Assembly (NCBI RefSeq): GCF_003050785.1
Contig: NZ_QAOH01000007.1
Location: 152,550-216,549, forward strand
Origin: Celeribacter persicus
GTDB taxonomy: Bacteria; Pseudomonadota; Alphaproteobacteria; Rhodobacterales; Rhodobacteraceae
Direction of reading: 5' to 3'
DNA length: 64,000 nt
Made by a program: the position numbers and the translations under genes. This document shows, piece after piece, positions 43,713-52,722 of this stretch (within the stretch, counting starts at the first letter, position 1; each line of letters begins with the position of its first letter). The notes under the pieces were generated by a model. The model made no database searches. It was not told where the DNA came from and saw nothing but the letters and a program-made list of their open reading frames with translations.

Positions 43713-45858
43713 AGCTCACGCTCGCCTGAAGGTTGCGCCCCTCGCCCAGCCAGCAATAGCTGCGCACACAGGAGGCGACATAACGTTCGTCGGTCAGGTT
43801 TTGGATCGACAGTTTGGCGTTCACCCCTTCGGCCGAGGGCCAGAGCGCGCCGAGATCCACCCCGAAACCCGCATCGAAAAGCGTATAGGACGGCACGGAC
43901 AGGGTATTGGCGCTGTTGGCATAGCTGCTGCCGGTGTAGCGCGCACCCAGCGAGACGTCGAAGGCGTCATTGACCGCATATTTCACCCAAAGCGCCGCCT
44001 GTTCGGTCGGCACGGCGTAGAAGGTGTTGCCCTTGTCATCCCCCGTCTCATAGGTCGCATCGGTGTTGAAATAGGAGCCGATGACGGAGAGACGGTCGGT
44101 CAGTTCGCCACGCGCTTCGATCTCGAAGCCCTTGGAGCGGATTTCCCCGATCTGCACGGTTTCACTGGTCACCGGATCGCTTTCGGTGATGTTCTTTTTC
44201 GTGATGTCGAAATAGGCCGCCGAGACAAGGAAGCGCCCATCGGAGGATTGCCATTTCGCCCCGACCTCCCATTGCTCGCCCGTGGTGGGCTCGAATGTCG
44301 CCTCACCACTGTCATCGAGCGAGGTAACGGGTTCGAAAGAGGTCGAGTAGCTCAGGTAAGGCACAAGACCGAAGGCCGTGGTATAGCTCACCGCCGCGCG
44401 CCCGGTGAAGGCCTCGTCCTCATAAGTGCCGGTATGAACCCCGTTTCGCGTGGCGACGGTTTCGGTCCAGTCATACCGCCCGCCTAAAAGCACCGCCCAA
44501 TCGCCGAAGGTGATCCGGTCCTGTGCAAAAAGTCCGGTCTGGGTCAGGTCCGAGGTGGAGGTATAGCTATAGCCATCGAGTGTCATCGCCGCGATGTCAG
44601 CCGCATCCGGGTAGTTCATATCCACAACGCTGAAGATATAGGTGTCCGTCGCGGAACGGGCATAGGAGCTGTCGACCTCGTTCTTGAGATAATCCATCCC
44701 GAAGGTCAGTTCGTGGGTCAGCCCACCGGTCTGCACCTGCCCGGAAACCTGCACATCCCCCGCGAGGGTTTGGGCGCTGTCTTCGCTCAGGAAACGGTAG
44801 AGATAAAAGTCGCTGTCATCGGTGCCGTAATCAACCGGATCCCACATGCCGACCTGGGTCTGGCTGATCTCAAGTTCCGTGTAGCGCAGGCTGTGATCAA
44901 GCGTCCAGCCATTGGCGAACTCGTGGGTCAACTCGTAGCCCAGCGATTTGGTCTCGCGCTCGACGCTGTCGTAATCCGGGGCGTAAGACTGAAAATCGTC
45001 GTCCAGCAGAATGCCGTCCTCGGTCGGCTTAACGATGCCGTAATAGGGCATGAAGCCCCGGTTCCCGGCATCCGGTTCATTCTGATAAAGCGCGGAAAGG
45101 GTCAGTGTCGTGGCCTCCGACACTTGCCATTCCAGCGAGGGGGCTATGAAAAAGCGGTTCTGATCGAAATCGCCTTGCAGGTTTTTCTGCCAGGCGGAGC
45201 CGACAAACCGGTATTTCAGACGTCCTTCGTCATCGAGATCACCCTGAAAATCGCCACTGAACCGCACGTACTCGTCCGAGCCCACGGCCAGCTCCACCCT
45301 GTTGCCCTGATCCTCGGTGGGCTTTTTCGACGACATGGCGATCAGCCCCCCCGGCGTCACCTGTCCGTAGGCCACGGAGTTCGGCCCCTTCACCACCTCG
45401 ATCCGTTCGAGATAGAACGGGTCGAGCTGAGCATGGATGCCCTGGCCGAAAGACAGGCCATCGAGAAATTTCGGCACGAAGGTCCGGTCGCCGAAGCCCC
45501 GAAGCTGAATTTCGTCGCTCAGGTTCGAGGTTCCGCGATACTCGGCGGAAACACCGGCGGTATAACGCAGCGCTTCTGCCACGGAGGTCGCCCCCTGATC
45601 TTCGATCTGATCCTGCCCGATCACATTGACGGTCACCGGCGTCTTCACCAGTGCAATGTCGCTGCCGGTGGCCGAGGCGCTTTGCCCCGCGGCATAGCCT
45701 TCCACCGGCCCGTCGGCCTCTTCCGTAAGCCCTTCTATCAGGATTTGCTCCAGTTCGACCGTCTCCTGCGCCAAGGCTGGCGCGACGATTGCGGTGGAGG
45801 CCATCAGGCTGGCAAGGGTCAGGGCCACGCCCCGTGTCATCTGTGTCATGATGCGCAT
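43702..45858 (-). CDS. TonB-dependent siderophore receptor
   Basis: Outer-membrane receptor of 718 residues. A signal peptide ends at PALAQ. The plug domain follows (TPVTVNVIGQDQIEDQGATSVAEALRYTAGV, then RIEVVKGPNSVAYGQVTPGGLI) and then a beta-barrel with the usual C-terminal aromatic (VSYEW). The ferrichrome/FhuA-like plug wording fits a hydroxamate or catecholate siderophore; the exact ligand cannot be told. It is divergent from an AraC regulator and forms an operon with a periplasmic esterase. Several Met codons in the first six residues leave the exact start open. Confidence 0.92.
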   Translation of the reverse strand: MRIMTQMTRGVALTLASLMASTAIVAPALAQETVELEQILIEGLTEEADGPVEGYAAGQSASATGSDIALVKTPVTVNVIGQDQIEDQGATSVAEALRYTAGVSAEYRGTSNLSDEIQLRGFGDRTFVPKFLDGLSFGQGIHAQLDPFYLERIEVVKGPNSVAYGQVTPGGLIAMSSKKPTEDQGNRVELAVGSDEYVRFSGDFQGDLDDEGRLKYRFVGSAWQKNLQGDFDQNRFFIAPSLEWQVSEATTLTLSALYQNEPDAGNRGFMPYYGIVKPTEDGILLDDDFQSYAPDYDSVERETKSLGYELTHEFANGWTLDHSLRYTELEISQTQVGMWDPVDYGTDDSDFYLYRFLSEDSAQTLAGDVQVSGQVQTGGLTHELTFGMDYLKNEVDSSYARSATDTYIFSVVDMNYPDAADIAAMTLDGYSYTSTSDLTQTGLFAQDRITFGDWAVLLGGRYDWTETVATRNGVHTGTYEDEAFTGRAAVSYTTAFGLVPYLSYSTSFEPVTSLDDSGEATFEPTTGEQWEVGAKWQSSDGRFLVSAAYFDITKKNITESDPVTSETVQIGEIRSKGFEIEARGELTDRLSVIGSYFNTDATYETGDDKGNTFYAVPTEQAALWVKYAVNDAFDVSLGARYTGSSYANSANTLSVPSYTLFDAGFGVDLGALWPSAEGVNAKLSIQNLTDERYVASCVRSYCWLGEGRNLQASVSYEW

Positions 45859-45936
45859 CTGTCCGTTTTGGCCGCACTTTGGCGCGGGCTGGCCCTGAGC
45901 TTGCCCTGGCTGCGCGGACTATCTTGAGTTATTTTG

Positions 45937-45979
45937 TCGGACTTCATACTGTCGCACACGAGTCAGGTCCATATCGGAC
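45937..45979. promoter_or_regulatory. divergent receptor/AraC control region
   Basis: The 181-bp gap carries TCGGAC twice in direct orientation (45937-45942 and 45974-45979), each preceded by T-rich sequence. Direct repeats fit an AraC-type activator. No convincing Fur box was recognised. Confidence 0.3.
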
Positions 45980-46039
45980 AGCTTGGCCGCAGCGACTTTC
46001 ACCTTTGCGCAAACGACATCAACAGCGGAACACAACACC

Positions 46040-46858
46040 ATGAGCGTAGATCGCTTTCCCGGAGAATTTCGCATCGGCGTGCTCGACCAGAACAAAGACA
46101 GGGTCGAAGACGGCGCGGTTCAGGAACTGGACCCAAAATTTCAACTTCTCATCCTGTTGAGCGGACAGCATGTGTTCACAATCGGACAGCAGAAGGTCGA
46201 TCTGGACGCCCGCCAGACACCCGACGCGCTGATGATGAGCATCCGGCATCCCACAACGCTGCGCCATGTCGAAAGTTTCGGACATCCCTATCGCAAACTG
46301 GCCATCGCCACGCCACTGGGCTGGGTCGCGGAGATGGGCGGACTGCCGCGCGGTCTGCAAGGGAGTGGCAACAGCATCCGGCACTGGCGTCCGGACAAGG
46401 AAACCGTCCGGCTCGCCACCCAGATCATCGCCCCGCCCCCGCAGGCATTCGGTGCGCAGACCGGGCTTTACCGCATGTCGCGCGGGCTGGAACTTTTGCG
46501 GCGTCTGCTGACGCAGGAGCAAAGCGCACAGCTCCCCCCCGCAACGATTGCCGAGCGCACGCGGCTACACCTGCTCGACCACTTGTCACAACCGCTCAAC
46601 ATGGCGCATCTTGAGCACGAAATGGGACTGAACCGACGCTCGCTCCAGCGACAGTTCAAAACCGCCTATGGTCTCACGATCCGCGATTTCCTGCGGCGCG
46701 AACGTCTGGCCCAGGCGTATCGCGCCCTGAGCGAAGATGGCGCCACGATCGCCCAGGCGGCCTATCTCGCGGGCTACACCACGCCGGAAAATTTCACCAC
46801 CGCCTTTCGCCGCACCTATGACATCCTGCCCGGTATCCTGCGCAACCAAACCCTCTGA
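46040..46858 (+). CDS. AraC-family regulator (PchR-like) of siderophore uptake
   Basis: A protein of 272 residues. The C-terminal 100 residues hold the two helix-turn-helix motifs of AraC: LNMAHLEHEMGLNRRSLQRQFKTAYG and ATIAQAAYLAGYTTPENFTTAFRR. The N-terminal part is a ligand-binding domain without a cupin motif that I can name, as in PchR/YbtA-type siderophore-sensing activators. It is divergent from the TonB receptor gene. The start at 46040 is chosen over an upstream ATG at 45983 because the sequence before it lies in the shared promoter region; no strong ribosome site decides the matter. Confidence 0.85.
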   Translation: MSVDRFPGEFRIGVLDQNKDRVEDGAVQELDPKFQLLILLSGQHVFTIGQQKVDLDARQTPDALMMSIRHPTTLRHVESFGHPYRKLAIATPLGWVAEMGGLPRGLQGSGNSIRHWRPDKETVRLATQIIAPPPQAFGAQTGLYRMSRGLELLRRLLTQEQSAQLPPATIAERTRLHLLDHLSQPLNMAHLEHEMGLNRRSLQRQFKTAYGLTIRDFLRRERLAQAYRALSEDGATIAQAAYLAGYTTPENFTTAFRRTYDILPGILRNQTL

Positions 46859-46939
46859 ACAGCCGGTTTTCTGAGATTTTGACGAAATTTTCACCAGACA
46901 CGGTTTCGAAATCACCCTTGCGACATCGGGAAAAGCGTG

Positions 46940-46961
46940 ATTGTCTCAAGTTTGAGACAAT
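46940..46961. promoter_or_regulatory. operator palindrome of the XRE regulator
   Basis: ATTGTCTCAA, GT, TTGAGACAAT: a perfect 22-bp palindrome (two central bases) 63 bp before the XRE gene. Its core GTCT-N8-AGAC recurs at 47962-47977 ahead of the TRAP transporter operon. Confidence 0.7.
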
Positions 46962-47024
46962 TCTTCATGCCGCCCTCTTAGGTCAGGCACATCGAGACAC
47001 AAACAGATTTCAAGCGAGCCCACT

Positions 47025-47906
47025 GTGGAAGAGACGCACATCAATTTCCAAGACATCGGCGCGCGCCTCAAGGCCCATCGCCTTGGCCGCAATCTCTCTC
47101 CCGAGGACCTTGCAGCCCGATTGAACATCTCCCGCGCCGCGCTCTATCGAGCCGAAAAGGGCGAGATCACCAAGATCGACATGCTCTCGGCCATCGCGAA
47201 CGAACTTCATGTGTCACTGCCGAGCCTCTTGGGCGTCGGCATCGAATATGTCGATAATGCGCTGAGTTTTTTCGAGCGCATGCGCCAGATCGAGGAGGAT
47301 TGCGACCAGATCATCGGCCTGTTCAGCCCGATCTCCTATCTGGTGACGACCGACCGCTACGACGCCGTGCTCAAGGATGTGTTAAGCGAATCCGTCCCCG
47401 CCTCCGAACATCAGGACATTGCGAAAATCCTCGAAATCCTCAGAAAAAGAAAGCAGCGCTTCGCCCAGAGACGCCCCTTGCTCGCCTCGATCATTTCCGA
47501 CGCGGACATTCGCAAATTTCTGCGCGAGGGCCTCGAAGGCAGCCCGGAGCTTGCCCCCGATATCCGCGAACAGCGCCGCAAGATGGCGCTTGCCGAGGTG
47601 CGGCATATCGTTGAAATGCTGCGCGCGCCCGACATCGGCATCCAGATCGGGGTTGCCCGCGAACCGATCCCCTCGACCTCGTTCCAGATCATGCGTCAGG
47701 CCGGGCGCTCGATCCTGACGATCAGCCCCTTTCGCCTCGGCCACAACCCGAATATCCGCATCGGTGTCGGTCTGATCACCTCCGCCCCTGAGGCGCTTGA
47801 ATTGCATGAAGGTATTGCGGAGCGGTTGTGGAACAGTTCGCTCAAAGGTCGGGAAGCGGCGGAGCATGTCGAAGACCTGATCGCGCGCGAGGGCGTCAAA
47901 GCCTGA
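47025..47906 (+). CDS. XRE-family transcriptional regulator
   Basis: A protein of 293 residues. The N-terminal helix-turn-helix is IGARLKAHRLGRNLSPEDLAARLNISRAALYRAEKG; the following 200 residues have no nameable domain but end with SFQIMRQAGRSILTISPFRLG and an ITSAPEALELHEGIAERLW segment that looks like a sensor domain. It starts with GTG at 47025 after a weak ribosome site. A perfect palindrome precedes it, and the same core stands ahead of the next operon, so it likely controls itself and the transporter/pyrimidine genes. Confidence 0.85.
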   Translation: MEETHINFQDIGARLKAHRLGRNLSPEDLAARLNISRAALYRAEKGEITKIDMLSAIANELHVSLPSLLGVGIEYVDNALSFFERMRQIEEDCDQIIGLFSPISYLVTTDRYDAVLKDVLSESVPASEHQDIAKILEILRKRKQRFAQRRPLLASIISDADIRKFLREGLEGSPELAPDIREQRRKMALAEVRHIVEMLRAPDIGIQIGVAREPIPSTSFQIMRQAGRSILTISPFRLGHNPNIRIGVGLITSAPEALELHEGIAERLWNSSLKGREAAEHVEDLIAREGVKA

Positions 47907-47926
47907 AATTCAGCCCAAAATTTCAG
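47903..47926 (+). terminator. hairpin over the XRE stop codon
   Basis: CTGAAATT (47903-47910) and AATTTCAG (47919-47926) form an eight-pair A+T-rich stem that includes the stop codon region. No U-run follows, so it is a weak candidate. Confidence 0.35.
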
Positions 47927-47961
47927 CGGAAAAATAAATCATCCGGTCAAAATCACATTTC

Positions 47962-47977
47962 GTCTCATTTTTTAGAC
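47962..47977. promoter_or_regulatory. second XRE-regulator site, ahead of the TRAP/pyrimidine operon
   Basis: GTCTCATTTTTTAGAC agrees with the core of the palindrome at 46943-46958 in 13 of 16 positions and has the same GTCT-N8-AGAC spacing. It lies 7 bases before a TTGACC (47985-47990) that could be a -35 element for the dctP-like gene. Confidence 0.55.
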
Positions 47978-48048
47978 TTTTTTATTGACCTGACCTCCGC
48001 TTTCGGGAGTCTATGATTTCCAGAACCAAACCAACTCGGGAGCCCTTC

Positions 48049-49056
48049 ATGTCTCAACCCAAAACTCTTCTGTCCGCCGTGCTGCTGGCCGGGCTCGCCA
48101 TCGCCAGCCCCGCGCTCGCTCAGGACTACGTGGCCCGCATCGGCCATCTCGAAAGCACACAGCAAAGTCGCCACATCCATCTTGAAAAGGTGGCGGAGCT
48201 TGTCTCCGAACGCACGGACGGCGATGTGGAATTCCAGATCTTCCCGCAGGGCCAGCTCGGCAATCAACGCCAGATGAACGAGGGTGTGCAACTCGGCACG
48301 CTTGAGGGCACCGTCGCCCCCGCAGCCTTCCTCGGCGGTTTCAACCCGCTGGTGTCGATCCTCGACATCCCCTACCTGATCCCCGAAGACGCCGCAAAAG
48401 CCGAAGCGCTGCGCGACGGCCCCTTCGGTCAGGCGCTGCTCGACAGTTTCTCGGACAAGGGCATGGTTGCCATCGACCTCTGGCCCAACGGCAAGAAACA
48501 GTTCACCTCGAACGAACCGCTCGACACGCTCGCCGATTTCGCCGGTCAGAAATTCCGCGTCATGGACAGCTCGATCCTGATCGAACAGTTCAACGCGCTC
48601 GGCGCCTCCGCCATCGCGCTGCCCTTCGGCGAGCTTTACACCTCGCTGCAAACCGGCGTCGTGGACGGCGAGGAAAACCCGCTCGACACGATCAAGGCAA
48701 TGAAGTTCTACGAGGTACAGAAAAACCTCGTGGTCTCCGATCACGGCGCGATGGAGGATGTGATCCTGTTCAACCCGATGTTCTGGGACAGCCTGCCGGA
48801 GAATTACCAGACCATCATCAAGGACGCCTTTGCCGAAGTGATCCCCGATCTGACCGCGCATAAGGCTGCCGCCGTCGAAGCCGCGCTTGAGACCATCAAG
48901 GAAGCCGGCACCAATGTGCGCGTCGCCGATGAAACCGAGCGCGCCGAGTTCCGTGATGTGATGTTCGGGCCGGCCTCCGAGGCCTATGTCGCCAAGACCG
49001 GCGAAGCAGGCCAGAATCTGCTCGACATCTATACCGAAGCCTACGGCGCGCTCTAA
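48049..49056 (+). CDS. TRAP transporter substrate-binding protein (DctP type)
   Basis: A periplasmic protein of 335 residues with a signal peptide ending SPALAQ and the DctP fold: HIHLEKVAELVSERTDGDVEFQIFPQGQLGNQRQMNEGVQLGTLEG, the conserved FRVMDSS strand with the carboxylate-binding Arg, and GVVDGEENPLDTI. Such proteins bind an organic carboxylate for sodium-coupled uptake. The pyrimidine genes downstream suggest orotate, dihydroorotate or a ureido acid (inference). GGGAG precedes the ATG at 48049. Two hairpins separate it from the membrane-subunit genes. Confidence 0.9.
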   Translation: MSQPKTLLSAVLLAGLAIASPALAQDYVARIGHLESTQQSRHIHLEKVAELVSERTDGDVEFQIFPQGQLGNQRQMNEGVQLGTLEGTVAPAAFLGGFNPLVSILDIPYLIPEDAAKAEALRDGPFGQALLDSFSDKGMVAIDLWPNGKKQFTSNEPLDTLADFAGQKFRVMDSSILIEQFNALGASAIALPFGELYTSLQTGVVDGEENPLDTIKAMKFYEVQKNLVVSDHGAMEDVILFNPMFWDSLPENYQTIIKDAFAEVIPDLTAHKAAAVEAALETIKEAGTNVRVADETERAEFRDVMFGPASEAYVAKTGEAGQNLLDIYTEAYGAL

Positions 49057-49066
49057 ACCCCTGACG

Positions 49067-49125
49067 GACCCGGTTCCCCTTCCGGGTCTCTCTGCTCCGC
49101 GCCCATTCAGAACTGGGTGCGGAGC
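49067..49125 (+). promoter_or_regulatory. tandem stem-loops between the dctP-like and dctQ-like genes
   Basis: First stem: GACCCGG (49067-49073) with CCGGGTC (49082-49088). Second stem: 49094-49105 with 49114-49125, twelve pairs including one G-U. Together they fill most of the 99-base gap. They may stabilise the binding-protein message or lower expression of the genes after it. Confidence 0.6.
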
Positions 49126-49155
49126 TCTCCTTCCACGGTGATCGAAAGCCCTCTC

Positions 49156-49647
49156 ATGCAAGCTCTCAATCTGCTCCGAACGGTCGAAAGAACCGTTCTC
49201 ATCGCCCTTTTCCTGATCATGGTGTTTCTCTACACCGGCTCGGTCGTGACCCGCGAAATCGGTGGCACATTCGCCAGCCGTTTTGCCTGGATTGAAGAGG
49301 CCGTGCGGATCATGAACCTGTTTCTTGTGTTTCTGGCGCTGGGACTGGCGCTGGAGCGGGGCAAGCATGTGGGGATCACCAATCTGCGCGACCGCCTGCC
49401 CTCACCCGCACTCAAGGCCCTTCTGAAACTCATTGATTTCGTTGGACTTTGCATGAGTCTCTATGTCGCATGGCTGGCGCTCGATCTGGTGCAGTTCGTC
49501 CTTAAATCCGGCCAGAAATCCCCGACCCTCGGCGTCCCCATGGGCGTGATCTACCTCGCACCGGTCGTGGGTTTTGTGCTTCTGGGCCTGCGCTACGGGC
49601 TGAGCCTTCTGGGCCTCATTGACCGCTATCGGGAGGCCGCCGAATGA
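49156..49647 (+). CDS. TRAP transporter small membrane subunit (DctQ type)
   Basis: A protein of 163 residues with four hydrophobic helices, the DctQ pattern: LIALFLIMVFLYTGSVV, the conserved WIEEAVRIMNLFLVFLALGLALERGKHVGI, then two more. It pairs with the large DctM-type subunit, whose start overlaps its stop as ATGA. GTG codons upstream (49117, 49138) are possible starts, but ATG 49156 opens the usual cytoplasmic N-terminus. Confidence 0.9.
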   Translation: MQALNLLRTVERTVLIALFLIMVFLYTGSVVTREIGGTFASRFAWIEEAVRIMNLFLVFLALGLALERGKHVGITNLRDRLPSPALKALLKLIDFVGLCMSLYVAWLALDLVQFVLKSGQKSPTLGVPMGVIYLAPVVGFVLLGLRYGLSLLGLIDRYREAAE

Positions 49648-50927
49648 TCTTCGCCCTCATCATCGTTCTCGCCATCGTCCTTCTGGTCGCGGGATTCGAG
49701 ATGCTGCTCGTCCTGAGCATCCCGGCACTCGCCTATAAAGAAGCCTTCTACGCCCGCCTGCCCGACGCAGCGGTGGTGCAGAAGATCGTCGGCGGCATCG
49801 ACCACTCGACACTTCTGGCGATCCCCTTCTTCATCTTCGCGGCCAACCTCATGGGTTCCGGCCAGATCGCGCGCCAGCTCATCAGAGTCGTCAAGGCGCT
49901 CGTCGGCCACACAAAAGGCGGCATGGGACACGTCGTCGTCGGCGGCAGCATGGCCTTCGGCGCGGTCTCCGGCTCCGCCCCCGCAACCGTCGCCGCCATG
50001 GGCCGCATGGTCTACCCGGAATTGCGCCGGGCGGGCTATTCCGACAAATTCAGCCTCGGACTTTTGGTGTCCTCGGCGGAAACCGCGCTTTTGATCCCGC
50101 CCTCCATCACGCTGATCGTCTATGGCTGGATCACCGGCACTTCGATCTCGAAGCTTTTCGCGGGCGGTCTCGCCGTCGGCCTGCTGCTTGGGTTCGCCTT
50201 CTCCGTCTACGTCCGCATTCAGGCGGCGCGCGATGGTGTCCAACACGACACACGCCTGCCATGGCCCGCGCGGCTCAAAGCGATCTGGGAGGCGAAATGG
50301 GCGCTCGGCATGCCGGTGATCATCCTGGGTGGCATCTATTCCGGCATCATCACCCCCACCGAGGCCGCCGCCGTCAGCGTGGTCTATGCGATCCTCGTCG
50401 AAATGTTCGTGTTCCGCGCGCTCGATCTCAAAGGCCTCGCCAAAATCACCGAAGACAGTGCGGTGAACACCTCGATCATCTTTGTGCTTTTGGCCATGGG
50501 CGGACTGATCTCCTTCTTCGTCACGCTGGCGCAAGTCCCCAATGAGATCATCGCCTTTCTGGAAGCCTCCGGCGCGGGCAAGATCACCTTTCTGATCGCG
50601 GTCAACGTGCTGTTCTTCGTGGCGGGCATGTTCATCGACCCGAACTCGACACTTCTGGTTCTGGTCCCCCCGCTCTACCCGGTCGCCATGAGTTTTGGCA
50701 TCGACCCGGTGCATTTCGGCATGCTGGTGACGCTGAACGTCAGCCTCGGGATGATCACGCCGCCCTTCGGGCTCGATATTTTCGTCGCCTCCTCGACGCT
50801 GAATAAACCCGTGGCCGACATCATCCGAGGGGTCTGGCCCTTCGTGCTGGTGAACCTGATCGTGCTTCTGCTCATCACCTATATTCCGCAAATCTCCCTC
50901 TTCATTCCCAAGCTGATCTACGGCTGA
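49644..50927 (+). CDS. TRAP transporter large membrane subunit (DctM type)
   Basis: A membrane protein of 427 residues with about twelve hydrophobic segments. DctM hallmarks are seen: IPFFIFAANLMGSG, GGSMAFGAVSGSAPATVAAMG, LLIPPSITLIVYGWITGTSI and ITPTEAAAVSVVYAILVE. It carries out the ion-coupled transport step for the solute delivered by the DctP-like protein. Fourteen bases later the pyrK-like gene begins, so transporter and enzyme genes form one transcript. Confidence 0.93.
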   Translation: MIFALIIVLAIVLLVAGFEMLLVLSIPALAYKEAFYARLPDAAVVQKIVGGIDHSTLLAIPFFIFAANLMGSGQIARQLIRVVKALVGHTKGGMGHVVVGGSMAFGAVSGSAPATVAAMGRMVYPELRRAGYSDKFSLGLLVSSAETALLIPPSITLIVYGWITGTSISKLFAGGLAVGLLLGFAFSVYVRIQAARDGVQHDTRLPWPARLKAIWEAKWALGMPVIILGGIYSGIITPTEAAAVSVVYAILVEMFVFRALDLKGLAKITEDSAVNTSIIFVLLAMGGLISFFVTLAQVPNEIIAFLEASGAGKITFLIAVNVLFFVAGMFIDPNSTLLVLVPPLYPVAMSFGIDPVHFGMLVTLNVSLGMITPPFGLDIFVASSTLNKPVADIIRGVWPFVLVNLIVLLLITYIPQISLFIPKLIYG

Positions 50928-50941
50928 GAAAAGGCAGACAA

Positions 50942-51784
50942 ATGACCCAGATTCCGACCGTTGTGTCCGTCCCTGTGCCGCAGGGGCTCCGGCCCCGCTG
51001 TTCCGAAGCCACCTGTCTCGTGCGCTCCAATACGCCCGTGAACGGTGAATACCGCCGACTGGTGCTTGAGGCCCCCGAGGCCATTCTCGACTGCCAGCCG
51101 GGCCAGTTTTTCCAACTGCTCTGCCCCGCCCCCAAGGGCGAGCATCCGTTCCTGCGCCGACCGATGAGCATCTATGGCTATGACAAGGCCACGGGGCGTC
51201 TGGAGTTTCTTTACAAGGTTACCGGAGCCGGGACACGAGGTCTCGCGACTCTGCGCCCCGGCGATGCGTTCAACGTGCTCGGCCCGCTGGGACACGGGTT
51301 CTCGATGCCCATTGAGTGGCAGAACCTCATGCTGGTCGCGCGCGGGGTCGGGCTTGCCACTCTCGCCCCTCTCGCGCAAATGGCGCAGGAGAAGGGCCGC
51401 AAGCTGACCGCGATCTGCTCCGCCCGTCGCCCCGAGCTTGCCATGTCCGTCGGCCTGTTCGAGAGCTTCGGCGCCGAGGTGATCGTTGTCCACGATCAGG
51501 ACGGCAGTTCCACACCGGAAGCGCTACGCCCGCTCATCGAATCCCGGATCGCACAAGGCATGGTCGACGCCTTCTACACCTGCGGCTCCTCGCGCCTTTT
51601 GCGCCTGCTGCAAGACCTCGGGGACACCCACGGCATCCCCGGCGAGATTGCCATGGAACAGCAAATGGCCTGCGGTCTCGGCATGTGTCAGGCCTGCGTG
51701 CGCAGTTTCCGGGTTGGCGACCGCATCATTCAGCGCCGGGTCTGCCGCGAAGGCCCGGTCTTCCCCATTGCGGAGGCGATCTGA
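50942..51784 (+). CDS. pyrK: dihydroorotate dehydrogenase electron-transfer subunit
   Basis: A protein of 280 residues of the PyrK type: an FAD domain (EYRRLVLEAPEAILDCQPGQF, then HPFLRRPMSIYG, the FAD-binding RxxS motif), an NAD domain (LLVARGVGLATLAPLA variant) and a C-terminal 2Fe-2S site with Cys in ACGLGMCQACV and VCREGPVF. It passes electrons between NAD(H) and the PyrD subunit encoded next, with one shared base between the genes. Linking to NAD makes the reaction reversible, which matters for use of orotate as a nutrient. Confidence 0.9.
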   Translation: MTQIPTVVSVPVPQGLRPRCSEATCLVRSNTPVNGEYRRLVLEAPEAILDCQPGQFFQLLCPAPKGEHPFLRRPMSIYGYDKATGRLEFLYKVTGAGTRGLATLRPGDAFNVLGPLGHGFSMPIEWQNLMLVARGVGLATLAPLAQMAQEKGRKLTAICSARRPELAMSVGLFESFGAEVIVVHDQDGSSTPEALRPLIESRIAQGMVDAFYTCGSSRLLRLLQDLGDTHGIPGEIAMEQQMACGLGMCQACVRSFRVGDRIIQRRVCREGPVFPIAEAI

Positions 51785-52722
51785 TGAAAGACCTGCACCC
51801 CGTCGATCTCAGTGCCCACATCGGAACGCTGACGCTCAAAAACCCGATCATGCCCGCCTCCGGCACCTTCTCCGAGGACCTCGCGGATGTGTTCGATCTC
51901 GATGTCTTGGGCGCGCATGTGCTCAAGACCATCATGCACGGCACCCGCACCGGCAATCCGACGCCCCGCGTCTGTGACATGCAATCGGGCATGATCAACG
52001 CCATCGGCATTCCGTCGAAAGGCATCGACCATTTCCGCGACGAGATGCTGCCCTACTGGGCCGCCTTCAAATCCCCTCTGGTGGTGTCGATCTCGGCGCA
52101 TTCCGTCGATGAATTCGCGCGGCTTTGCGGCGAGGTCAGCCTACCGGGCGTCACCGCCATCGAGGCCAATATATCCTGCCCCAATATCGAGGCCGACGGC
52201 AACGCCTTCGCCATGCGGCCCGACACGACGCATGAGGTCGTCACCCGCCTGCGCGCGGAAACCGATCTGCCGCTCTGGGCCAAGCTCACGCCCAACACCG
52301 GTGAGCCGGTCGAAGTGGCCCGCGCCGCCGAAGCCGCCGGCGCCGACGCGCTCGTGACCGCCAACACCATGCTCGGCATGTCCATCGACATCGGCAGCCG
52401 CCGTCCGCGCCTCGGCAATGTCATGGGCGGCATGTCGGGTCCGGCGATCAAGCCCATCGCGCTTCGGATGACCTATCAATGCGCGCGGGCCTGCGACATT
52501 CCGGTGATCGGCTGCGGCGGGATTGCGACGCTGGACGATGTGCTCGAATTCCTCATCGCGGGTGCGCGTGCGGTGCAGATCGGCACCGCGACCTTCCAGT
52601 CGCCCACCGTCATGGCCCGTCTCATCACCGAGCTTCATGGCTGGATGACGGAACGCGGCATCGCCACTCTGGACGAAATCATCGGCAGCATCGAAGCCCC
52701 CGAGGCCGGGGTGTTCGAATGA
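51784..52722 (+). CDS. pyrD: dihydroorotate dehydrogenase, class 1B catalytic subunit
   Basis: FMN barrel enzyme of 312 residues. The opening LTLKNPIMPASGTF, the active-site loop EANISCPNIEADGNAF with the catalytic Cys of class 1 enzymes, AKLTPNTGEPVEVARAAEAAGADALVTANT, and the FMN-phosphate motif VIGCGGIATLDDVLEFLIAGARAVQIGTA are all present. Alphaproteobacteria normally make pyrimidines with a membrane-bound class 2 enzyme, so this NAD-linked pair in a transporter operon is probably for salvage or degradation (inference). Its stop overlaps the next start as ATGA. Confidence 0.93.
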   Translation: MKDLHPVDLSAHIGTLTLKNPIMPASGTFSEDLADVFDLDVLGAHVLKTIMHGTRTGNPTPRVCDMQSGMINAIGIPSKGIDHFRDEMLPYWAAFKSPLVVSISAHSVDEFARLCGEVSLPGVTAIEANISCPNIEADGNAFAMRPDTTHEVVTRLRAETDLPLWAKLTPNTGEPVEVARAAEAAGADALVTANTMLGMSIDIGSRRPRLGNVMGGMSGPAIKPIALRMTYQCARACDIPVIGCGGIATLDDVLEFLIAGARAVQIGTATFQSPTVMARLITELHGWMTERGIATLDEIIGSIEAPEAGVFE

